From an uncultured Sulfurovum sp. (GTDB lineage Bacteria; Campylobacterota; Campylobacteria; Campylobacterales; Sulfurovaceae), in contig CALDBH010000009.1 of assembly GCA_937938065.1 (NCBI GenBank), positions 1 to 29,742 on the forward strand: a stretch of DNA of 29,742 nt, written 5' to 3'. This document shows, one piece after another, positions 23,845 to 29,742 of the stretch. Position 1 is the first letter of the stretch. Each line of letters begins with the position of its first letter. The notes below the pieces were generated by a model that did no database searches, was not told the DNA's origin, and worked only from the letters and a program-made list of their open reading frames with translations. The position numbers and the translations under genes were made by a program.

Positions 23845-24747
23845 ATGTTAAAAGATTTTGTAAAGTTAGAGACATTTTTAACTGTAGCACGTGAAAGAAG
23901 TTTTTCTAAAGCATCTGCTAAGTTAGGGATTTCACAACCTGCGGTAACACAACAGATTAAATTTATTGAAAAATACCTGGCATGTAAAGTTATTGAGCGT
24001 AAAAAGAACGGTATTAAATTAACCAATGAGGGTGAAGAGCTCTATAAGATAGCAACAAGACTTGAAAAAGAGATCATCTCTTCAGAACATGATATACTTA
24101 AAATCATCAATAAAGAGATCACATTTAAGTTAGGTGCTTCATATACTATAGGTACATACATTATCCCTGGACAATGCCTTAATACGATTGGTGAAGCGAT
24201 CAACAACAGTGTAAATTTAGATATCGATCTAAGTGACAACATTATAGAAAAATTGAAAGATAGAAAATTAGATGTGGGTCTTATTGAATCACCTATAATG
24301 GATCAAGATCTTATTTACAGAGAATGGTTGGAAGATGAGCTTGTAGTTGTAAGTAATGTACCTATAAACAAAACACTGAAAACAGAAGAGTTATATGATT
24401 TTGACTGGATTTGTAGAGACGAGGGTTCTCATACAAGAAAAGTTGTACAGGAAGTATTTGAAGAGTTAGGTGTTTCTTGTAAAAGTTTTAATGTACTTTC
24501 TGAAGTAAGTAACACTACTAGTGTACTTCAAACACTTAAGAAGAGTGATAGAAATCCAGCTCAGCCTGTGGTATCTATCTTGTCAAAATATGCTATTATG
24601 GATGAAGTTGCCAATGGTGAGCTTTTTGAAGCAAGACTCAGAGGGTATACAATGTCACGTAAATTCTTTATCGTTTATTCTAAAGAGAATAAACACAATG
24701 CATATGTAGATAATGTAGTAAATTACATCTTAGCGGGTCGCTGCTAA
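23845..24747 (+). CDS. LysR-family transcriptional regulator
   Basis: A 300-residue LTTR. The winged helix-turn-helix occupies 1-62 (FLTVARERSFSKASAKLGISQPAVTQQIKFIE). The effector-binding domain begins around 92 (ITFKLGASYTIGTYIIPG) and continues to the end. The LTTR effector is not readable from sequence; CysB-, CbbR- or oxidative-stress-type roles are all possible. Its promoter faces uvrD divergently across 204 nt with an upstream dyad. The nearby operon on the opposite strand includes cysK, but it converges on this gene rather than sharing a promoter, so control of cysK is only a guess. AAGGA precedes the ATG. Confidence 0.92.
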   Translation: MLKDFVKLETFLTVARERSFSKASAKLGISQPAVTQQIKFIEKYLACKVIERKKNGIKLTNEGEELYKIATRLEKEIISSEHDILKIINKEITFKLGASYTIGTYIIPGQCLNTIGEAINNSVNLDIDLSDNIIEKLKDRKLDVGLIESPIMDQDLIYREWLEDELVVVSNVPINKTLKTEELYDFDWICRDEGSHTRKVVQEVFEELGVSCKSFNVLSEVSNTTSVLQTLKKSDRNPAQPVVSILSKYAIMDEVANGELFEARLRGYTMSRKFFIVYSKENKHNAYVDNVVNYILAGRC

Positions 24748-24765
24748 GAGTAGACTCTATTTTTT
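24747..24765 (+). terminator. LysR-gene terminator
   Basis: AGAGT at 24747-24751 and ACTCT at 24754-24758 form a short stem starting in the stop codon, followed by a run of six T's at 24760-24765. It separates the LysR gene from the convergent operon. Confidence 0.5.
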
Positions 24766-25218
24766 ATTCTTGAGGAGTTTTTTATTCTCAGGATTATTTA
24801 AAAGTGCTTCCATTGAAGATTTTTTGGATGCACTTCCTTCTTTTTTCTTTTCACTCTCTATTACCGGATTCGCAAGATTAATGACAATGGGATTATCCCC
24901 TACAAAAAGCTGTTTTATAGCAAGTAGCGGTAACGATACCGTTGATCCAAAATTCTCACTTCCAAAACCCGCTTCAAAAGAGAAATACTCTTCATTTAAC
25001 TGAGCACTTTCAAAGGTAAAACCACTCAATATAAAGAGGACCGTATCATCAAATGAGTCTTTGATCTCCGAAGGTAATTCCGGTGTAAATGTGATATGTT
25101 TTACTTCACATGCCAGTGCAAATTCTTGATTTTTGTCAAATAAATATTTAATGGTTTCAAAAATATGTGACTGGATGAGTGTACGATATTCAGGCGTTTG
25201 TAAAAGGTTAATGGTCAT
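24757..25218 (-). CDS. Possible SspB-like protein (ClpXP adaptor fold), divergent
   Basis: A 153-residue protein of uncertain family. By eye the order of elements follows SspB: an N-terminal helix (about 11-36), a strand-rich core with TVLFILSGFTFESAQLNEEY and YFSFEAGFGSENF (78-90; SspB has ISFxARFGG), then VSLPLLAIKQLFV (94-106; SspB has VPxxAVLAIYA), and a disordered lysine/serine-rich tail ending KKLLKNKK where SspB carries its ClpX-binding motif. SspB tethers ssrA-tagged proteins to ClpXP. Identity is low, so this is a fold-level suggestion. Its ATG overlaps the upstream stop by 1 nt, so it is co-translated as the last gene of the operon. Confidence 0.5.
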   Translation of the reverse strand: MTINLLQTPEYRTLIQSHIFETIKYLFDKNQEFALACEVKHITFTPELPSEIKDSFDDTVLFILSGFTFESAQLNEEYFSFEAGFGSENFGSTVSLPLLAIKQLFVGDNPIVINLANPVIESEKKKEGSASKKSSMEALLNNPENKKLLKNKK

Positions 25219-25832
25219 TATGCACCCTTAATGATATTTTGTATGGTATCTATATTTAGAATTTTAAATCCTATCATAGCATTCATTAAAGCTACTTGTG
25301 AGTAGTTTTGGATGTCTTCTTTTTTGATCTCTTTTGGTTGCAGAAATCCCTCATCGATCAGTTTAGCTCTCATGGTACCTTCAAGTAGTGGTTTTATAGG
25401 AGTCAGCCACTGTTTTCCATCAAAAAAAGCAATATTTGATATGGTAGTATCGGTCAGATAACCATTTTTTTCTATGATCACTTCATCCACATCTTTGTTG
25501 GATTCAAGCAAGGCATTTAAAGCATCTCTATCGGCATATTTTAAACTGTATTCAATGTCCGAGGAGACGATTTTCAATCTCTGTATCTCTTTTGGAGTGT
25601 AGGGTATATACTCTATAGAGTGTAAGACTTCTCCATAGAGGATACGGCAACGGTATAATCCTGTTTTAGGTGCATCTATAAGGGAGGATAGATCCAGTAT
25701 ATTGCTACTTTGAAAAAGTGCCTGACGGCTTTTGGTACATCGATGCTGATGGTAGCTGAGGTTATGTATTTCTCCATCTTCTATCTTGATCGTTTCAAGT
25801 AGAAGAGGTGCCGATGACTGTTCCTGTGACAT
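25218..25832 (-). CDS. Class IV PLP-dependent aminotransferase/lyase (PabC-like)
   Basis: A 204-residue class IV aminotransferase-fold enzyme, short for the family. The likely PLP lysine is in SLKYADRDALNALL, and the later DEVIIEKNGYLTDTTISNIAFF is the family signature around the phosphate-binding region. Candidates are 4-amino-4-deoxychorismate lyase (folate) or a branched-chain/D-amino acid aminotransferase; small size and HNLSYHQHR favour the PabC side. The partner pabA/pabB is not in the window. It shares a 1-nt stop/start overlap with both neighbours. Confidence 0.75.
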   Translation of the reverse strand: MSQEQSSAPLLLETIKIEDGEIHNLSYHQHRCTKSRQALFQSSNILDLSSLIDAPKTGLYRCRILYGEVLHSIEYIPYTPKEIQRLKIVSSDIEYSLKYADRDALNALLESNKDVDEVIIEKNGYLTDTTISNIAFFDGKQWLTPIKPLLEGTMRAKLIDEGFLQPKEIKKEDIQNYSQVALMNAMIGFKILNIDTIQNIIKGA

Positions 25833-26752
25833 TAACTGTCAAAGAGTTCCGTAGAGAGATAACGTTCGGCAGTATCGCAGAGTATCGTGACGATGGTTTT
25901 ACCTTTGTTTTCCGGTCTGCTTGCTATGGTATAAGCAGCATGCAGGTTTGCTCCTGCCGAAATACCAATGAGTAAGCCTTCTTCTCTGGCAATTTTTTGT
26001 GCCATGGCAAAAGAGGCCTCATTGCTCACTGCAAGGACTTCATCGTAAATCTCTGTGTTGAGTATCTCAGGTATAAAGCCTGCACCAATCCCCTGGATCT
26101 TATGAGGTCCTGCTTTTCCGCCTTCCAGGACAGGAGAATCAGAAGGTTCAACTGCAATGATCTGAAGTGAAGGTATATTTTCTTTCAGTACTTCTCCTGT
26201 GCCGGTCAGCGTCCCACCTGTACCTACTGCAGCGACAAAGATATCGACATTACCTTCTGTGTCTTTCAGTATCTCAGGGGCTGTTGTTTTACGGTGAATG
26301 TCTGGGTTGTTTAGATTGTTAAATTGTTGGAGTACTTTTGCATTGTCCAGTTCTTTTTCTAATGCAGATGCTTTCGTGATAGCACCACCCATACCTTCCG
26401 ATGCAGGAGTAAGAACGAGCTCTGCACCTAAGTGCATAAGAATTTTACGACGTTCTATACTCATGGATTCAGGCATCGTCAAAATAAGTTTAAGACCCTT
26501 TGCTGCACAAATAGCCGCAAGTCCTATACCTGTATTCCCACTTGTCGGTTCAATGATAGTAGTGTTTTGGTCAATGTCTCCTGACTTTAGCGCTTCATTG
26601 ATCATGTTAAAAGCGATTCTGTCTTTCACCGAAGAGGTAGGATTCATAAACTCACATTTACCTAAGATAGTTGTGCCTGTCTCATCTGAAAGTGTATTGA
26701 TTTTAACTAAAGGGGTATTTCCTATTAGTGCTTCAACATTATTTGCGATCAT
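25832..26752 (-). CDS. cysK: Cysteine synthase (O-acetylserine sulfhydrylase)
   Basis: A PLP enzyme that makes cysteine from O-acetylserine and sulfide. At 306 residues it shows GNTPLVKI, the PLP lysine in SSVKDRIA (Lys43), PTSGNTGIGLA (67-77), VGTGGTLTG for phosphate binding, and GISAGAN near the C-terminus. CysK and CysM are hard to separate by eye; spacing favours CysK. AAGGA precedes the ATG. It sits in the yidD-pyrC-small ORF-cysK operon. Sulfide-based cysteine synthesis would suit a sulfur-metabolising Campylobacterota. Confidence 0.95.
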   Translation of the reverse strand: MIANNVEALIGNTPLVKINTLSDETGTTILGKCEFMNPTSSVKDRIAFNMINEALKSGDIDQNTTIIEPTSGNTGIGLAAICAAKGLKLILTMPESMSIERRKILMHLGAELVLTPASEGMGGAITKASALEKELDNAKVLQQFNNLNNPDIHRKTTAPEILKDTEGNVDIFVAAVGTGGTLTGTGEVLKENIPSLQIIAVEPSDSPVLEGGKAGPHKIQGIGAGFIPEILNTEIYDEVLAVSNEASFAMAQKIAREEGLLIGISAGANLHAAYTIASRPENKGKTIVTILCDTAERYLSTELFDS

Positions 26753-26787
26753 TTACTATCCTTATTAATTTGTCTTATGTTAGCAAG

Positions 26788-26877
26788 TTATTTTTGAGTA
26801 AGTGCTTTAAACTCATAATTTTCATCATCATAGTATTCAATGTTACCATTTTCAAACTTTTTTAATCGGTTATCCAT
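26788..26877 (-). CDS. 29-residue small ORF overlapping the pyrC stop
   Basis: A short acidic/polar ORF begins with ATG at 26877, overlapping the last 8 nt of pyrC, and ends with TAA at 26788, 36 nt before cysK. The product starts [20 protein letters not shown] and ends FKALTQK. The overlap typical of coupled genes, and the conservative spacing to cysK, suggest a real product. No family is recognised, and no independent ribosome site is needed if reinitiation occurs. It could equally be non-coding filler. Confidence 0.4.
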   Translation of the reverse strand: MDNRLKKFENGNIEYYDDENYEFKALTQK

Positions 26878-27883
26878 TTCTGACTTCTCTAATACTGTAG
26901 GCTAACGTTTCATCTGCATACATAGGGACTACACCATTGTAATCTGAAGGTACGGTAAACTCTTTTTTCTCAAGTGTGACCGTTTTAGCTACAGGGGTGA
27001 CACCGTAGATAGTTTGTGCATTACCTGAAATAAAGGCTTGAAGATTTTCAAGTGGGGCATTTTCATTTTCAAAAAGTTCAGCCAAGACCTGTAAGGCGAT
27101 AGGTGCAGTAAAGACTCCTGCTGCACAGCCACACGACTCTTTTGCATGTTTTGGATGTGGAGCGGAGTCTGAACCAAACATCACTTTAGGGTGTGCTTCC
27201 AAAGCTACTTTAAGCAGGGCAGTTCTATCCTCTGGACGTTTTGCTATGGGTTTACAGAAGAGATGCGGTTTAAGCATCCCACCTGCTACATCATCAAGGG
27301 TGATGATAAGATGATGCAGGGTAATGGTCGCATGAAGATTTTCAAATTTATCTAATGCTTCGACACTTTCTTTGGTTGTAATATGCTCCATAATGATCTT
27401 GAGTTTAGGAAAGGCAGTGGCCAACCTTTCATAAATACTGACAAATTCTGCTTCTCTGTCCATGACGAACCCATTTGTCTCTCCATGTACACATAGCGGA
27501 ATATTCAGCTCACTCATCGCTTCAAGTGCAGGACGCAACTCTTCCACATCAAAACCGCTTACTCCACCTTCAGAGTTCGTGGTGATACCCGCAGGGTAGA
27601 GTTTGATCGCCGTGATCTCATCTTTGACTGATTCTAAAAATGCCTTGTCATAAGAAGGTTTGAAAAAGAGTGTCATATAAGGTGTAAATTTTTCATCACC
27701 TATGGCAGCCATGATACGCTGTTTGTAGGCAACAACCTCTTCTTTAGAGCTCACCGGAGGCACAAGGTTAGGCATAATAATAGCACCTGAAAAAGTATGG
27801 GCACTTGTTTGAGCGATATTTTCTAACATCTCTCCATCTCTGAGGTGTAAGTGCATGTCAAGTGGTGCGGTTAATTGCATCAA
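26870..27883 (-). CDS. pyrC: Dihydroorotase
   Basis: Cyclises carbamoyl-aspartate to dihydroorotate in pyrimidine synthesis. The 337-residue length and motifs fit the E. coli-like class: metal-binding DMHLHLRDG (His11, His13), AIKLYPAG with the carboxylated Lys94, HGETNG, EHITT and [13 protein letters not shown]. The ATG at 27883 overlaps the yidD 3' end by 26 nt; ATG at 27880 is an equal alternative. It is co-transcribed with yidD upstream and the small ORF plus cysK downstream. Confidence 0.96.
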   Translation of the reverse strand: MMQLTAPLDMHLHLRDGEMLENIAQTSAHTFSGAIIMPNLVPPVSSKEEVVAYKQRIMAAIGDEKFTPYMTLFFKPSYDKAFLESVKDEITAIKLYPAGITTNSEGGVSGFDVEELRPALEAMSELNIPLCVHGETNGFVMDREAEFVSIYERLATAFPKLKIIMEHITTKESVEALDKFENLHATITLHHLIITLDDVAGGMLKPHLFCKPIAKRPEDRTALLKVALEAHPKVMFGSDSAPHPKHAKESCGCAAGVFTAPIALQVLAELFENENAPLENLQAFISGNAQTIYGVTPVAKTVTLEKKEFTVPSDYNGVVPMYADETLAYSIREVRNG

Positions 27884-28220
27884 AGTCCTTTAAAACATAA
27901 TAGTTGGTATTGGTTGGATCAGTACTTTTGGGTACCAGCCAATAGGTTATATCTATTTTGCCACAAAATGCATTAAATTTGAGTATAGAGAGGTGCTTTG
28001 GAGGTCTGAAATCCACCAAAGGATAGTCAATACCGCCTTTAAAAAACTGATTACATCGTAATATACGTAAAGAAGTTGCTGCAAAAGCTTTATGCGGTGC
28101 GTTAAATTCAAATTCCCATTTGGCATACTCTGAACAGGTAGGATAATAGCGACAGGAAGCAGGCAGCATTTTTGAGATGTATTGATAGCCTTTAATAGGG
28201 GCCAAAAAGAAGTTTTTCAT
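27858..28220 (-). CDS. yidD: Membrane protein insertion efficiency factor YidD
   Basis: A 120-residue YidD protein, usually assisting YidC-dependent membrane insertion. Core motifs are [11 protein letters not shown] (23-33) and [14 protein letters not shown] (52-65). The family is normally about 70-90 residues, so this copy has a C-terminal extension of some 40 residues. YidD usually sits between rnpA and yidC; here it heads an operon with pyrC, an unusual location. TATAAT at 28226-28231 ends 5 nt before the ATG with no ribosome site, so the mRNA may be leaderless. The N-terminus aligns with the family start, leaving no good downstream alternative. Confidence 0.92.
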   Translation of the reverse strand: MKNFFLAPIKGYQYISKMLPASCRYYPTCSEYAKWEFEFNAPHKAFAATSLRILRCNQFFKGGIDYPLVDFRPPKHLSILKFNAFCGKIDITYWLVPKSTDPTNTNYYVLKDFDAINRTT

Positions 28221-28225
28221 GGCTT

Positions 28226-28231
28226 ATTATA
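28226..28231 (-). promoter_or_regulatory. yidD-pyrC operon -10 box, predicted leaderless
   Basis: A perfect TATAAT on the minus strand is followed by AAGCC and then the yidD ATG at 28220. A T-run precedes it, as is typical of Campylobacterota promoters. Confidence 0.5.
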
Positions 28232-28269
28232 GTTAAAAAGGAGCATAGAGTCAATTTTTTATTTTGTGA

Positions 28270-28275
28270 TATAAT
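28270..28275 (+). promoter_or_regulatory. CYTH-CHAD gene -10 box, predicted leaderless
   Basis: TATAAT at 28270-28275 follows a T-rich tract (TTTTTTATTTTGTGA) and ends 7 nt before the ATG at 28283, matching +1 at the start codon. No Shine-Dalgarno is present. It is divergent from the yidD promoter 38 nt away. Confidence 0.55.
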
Positions 28276-28282
28276 CCCTGTT

Positions 28283-29650
28283 ATGAATAACATACAACGC
28301 AAATTCTTAGTATCTGCAGATATTCAGCGTTGGCTTAAAAAACATAGGCCAAAAGTTCAGAAAACAGAACAATTCTATGCTGTTTCAAATACTGATGAGG
28401 TCTGTTACTACCACAAAAATTTTCCAGATACCTATACAAAAGTAACAGTAGATAAGCATGGGAATGAAAAAGTCACATCTGTCACTGAAGAGGTGTATGT
28501 TTTTCATCGTAAAAACCACTTGGGAAGAATAATTACAAGAACATCCTATTCGGTCATGATAGATGAGAGTACTTTTGTTGTTGAAAAGTACTTAAAAAAG
28601 CTTGAAGGTATCTATATGCTCATCGGACATTTTCAAGATGAAAAAGCAATTAGAGACTCCAAAACCATTCAAGAACTGCAACCTTTTGTGCTTAAAGAGA
28701 TCGATCAGGATGACAAATATAATGATCATGCCCTTGCACTGTATGTAAAGCCTATGGAGTACAATCTACAAAAGTTTTTTGGAAAAATAGATGCTTTTGA
28801 ATCACCCAATCTTTTTTTCTGGCAAGTACCACAACGTGTTTATGTACGCGATGGTGTCTCCCTGGTACTTTACCGAAACATTCGTCTGTTAAACTACTAT
28901 AAGATGAATTTTCAGAAGAAACATTTCAGTGCTACACTGCATCGTTTACGTATTCTTTTGCGACGTACAGCTACTTTACTTGAGACTTTTTCAGTTCTGT
29001 TCAATCCAAAGGTACAGCGTTTTTGTACCGAGATGCTGCAACGTTACTATGAAGAGACGAAGGTATTGCGCTATCTTTATTTTTTAAATGAACTATGTGC
29101 CACACGTGAAGATGCCAAGTTAACACTCTATAGTGAGTTAAAAAGTCTTATCACACAAGAAGAGAAAGCAGTGATGCAAATGCTTCAGTCCCCATCTTTT
29201 ATACAGGTGACAGATCTACTTACTAGAGAGATAGAACTGCAGGAAAAGCAAAAATATATCTCTTTGAAAAAAGAGGTGAAAAATGTCGTAAGAGAGCATT
29301 TAGGAAGATTTGAAGTACTTTTAGGCAAAACCAAAGAGGGATATGATGATGAAATGCTTGAAGAGCTTTATCTCTTAATGGACACACTTCAAACTTTAAT
29401 AGAAGATTTTTTCCATATCATCGGAGAAAAAGAGTCACGCATTATCGTCGAGGAACTAAATATTCTGTTAAAGCCTCTACGTGAGTACAGAAACTGTAAA
29501 GAGCGTGCAGTTATACTGAACAACATTAAAGCACAGTCTGAAACCAAAACATTAGATATTGATCCTCTTTTATGCGAGCATGAAGAGAGTTTGAAAGATA
29601 AAATCGAGTATGCTTTGAAGTTATTGAGGGGCTCTACGTTTTATGTGTAA
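28283..29650 (+). CDS. CYTH-CHAD protein with a degenerate CYTH signature
   Basis: A 455-residue two-domain protein. The N-terminal half (1-160) resembles a CYTH (triphosphate tunnel) domain, beginning NIQRKFLV where ExExK should read EIERKFLV, so both acidic residues are gone (Asn3, Gln5; Lys7 kept). The usual EVEF strand is IGHF (114-117). The C-terminal half is a helical CHAD domain with LHRLRILLRR at 219-228, corresponding to the conserved His/Arg polyphosphate-binding helix, and more basic helices follow. Triphosphatase activity is unlikely; polyphosphate binding is plausible. It has its own promoter and stands alone, with a hairpin after the stop. Confidence 0.75.
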   Translation: MNNIQRKFLVSADIQRWLKKHRPKVQKTEQFYAVSNTDEVCYYHKNFPDTYTKVTVDKHGNEKVTSVTEEVYVFHRKNHLGRIITRTSYSVMIDESTFVVEKYLKKLEGIYMLIGHFQDEKAIRDSKTIQELQPFVLKEIDQDDKYNDHALALYVKPMEYNLQKFFGKIDAFESPNLFFWQVPQRVYVRDGVSLVLYRNIRLLNYYKMNFQKKHFSATLHRLRILLRRTATLLETFSVLFNPKVQRFCTEMLQRYYEETKVLRYLYFLNELCATREDAKLTLYSELKSLITQEEKAVMQMLQSPSFIQVTDLLTREIELQEKQKYISLKKEVKNVVREHLGRFEVLLGKTKEGYDDEMLEELYLLMDTLQTLIEDFFHIIGEKESRIIVEELNILLKPLREYRNCKERAVILNNIKAQSETKTLDIDPLLCEHEESLKDKIEYALKLLRGSTFYV

Positions 29651-29677
29651 TGACACTCAATATGTCATCGAGTGTCA
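29651..29677 (+). terminator. Hairpin after the CYTH-CHAD gene
   Basis: TGACACTC at 29651-29658 and GAGTGTCA at 29670-29677 form an 8-bp stem immediately after the stop, with an 11-nt loop. The following AAAATATACTTT is only weakly T-rich, so it may protect the 3' end rather than terminate efficiently. Confidence 0.5.
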
Positions 29678-29706
29678 AAATATACTTTACCTTATAAAAC
29701 ATGCCA

Positions 29707-29742
29707 ATATAGAACATTTTATAACGTTTTCTATGGGAGGGT
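29707..29742 (-). repeat. 36-bp repeat, right copy of the inverted pair
   Basis: Exact reverse complement of positions 23-58, with the window ending inside the shared sequence. It contains the same ATAGAA/TTCTAT dyad. No gene start follows on its inner side, unlike the left copy. Confidence 0.85.

Noticed and set aside
1..29742. Composite transposon bounded by the terminal inverted repeats
   Set aside because: The interior is almost wholly conserved chromosomal housekeeping genes in ancestral order, with no transposase inside.
1..29742. tRNA, rRNA, tmRNA or CRISPR array
   Set aside because: No cloverleaf-like, rRNA-like or regularly spaced repeat sequence was seen in the intergenic regions.

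Overview
The window looks like chromosomal DNA from a Campylobacterota (Epsilonproteobacteria) bacterium, most likely a Sulfurovum-type or related vent/sediment genus. The evidence is gene order, AT-rich promoters with TATAAT/TAAAAT -10 boxes, TTG starts, and a glutamine synthetase with Phe at the usual adenylylation Tyr, as in Helicobacter. From memory, glnA - U32 protein - purE - glyQ - nif3 - zinc ribbon - waaA - RluA synthase - ffh - rpsP - KH - rimM - trmD - rplS is close to the Campylobacter jejuni order, and glyQ-nif3-flgZ-waaA-RluA also matches H. pylori. Genus assignment is inference.

Layout. 1-181: one copy of a 36-bp repeat (inverted copy at the far right end), a six-codon ORF with a perfect Shine-Dalgarno, and the glnA terminator. 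182-2464 (-): glnA and a PHP-type histidinol phosphatase. 2465-2811: gene-free, with nested inverted repeats and a promoter dyad. 2812-10960 (+): U32/TrhP-like protein, a diverged PurE paralog, glyQ, purK, canonical purE, nif3-like, FlgZ-like zinc ribbon, waaA, DUF167, RluA-family synthase. 11018-14673 (+): ffh, then rpsP-khpA-rimM-trmD-rplS. 14888-16383 (+): two unrecognised basic membrane proteins. 16387-17333 (-): HutZ/HugZ-like heme protein and smpB. 17382-18375 (+): truC and a VF530-family protein. 18404-23640 (-): fatty acid desaturase, ispE with an N-terminal extension, truB, and a UvrD/PcrA helicase. 23845-24747 (+): LysR regulator. 24757-28220 (-): a tightly overlapping operon yidD-pyrC-small ORF-cysK-class IV PLP enzyme-SspB-like protein. 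28283-29650 (+): a degenerate CYTH-CHAD protein.

Most genes are housekeeping: nitrogen assimilation, purine and pyrimidine synthesis, translation, tRNA/rRNA modification, SRP, ribosome rescue, LPS Kdo transfer, isoprenoids and repair. I see no phage, CRISPR, toxin-antitoxin or defence island. The most interesting signals are small: start codons 5-7 nt after a -10 box (predicted leaderless mRNAs for yidD, CYTH-CHAD, perhaps truC and the PHP gene); a 19-bp palindrome carrying back-to-back -10 boxes between smpB and truC; a purK-purE pair apparently inserted into an operon that already holds a PurE paralog; a possible divergent SspB adaptor; a CYTH domain that lost its acidic signature; a 29-residue overlapping ORF; and two structured intergenic regions that may belong to one repeat family.
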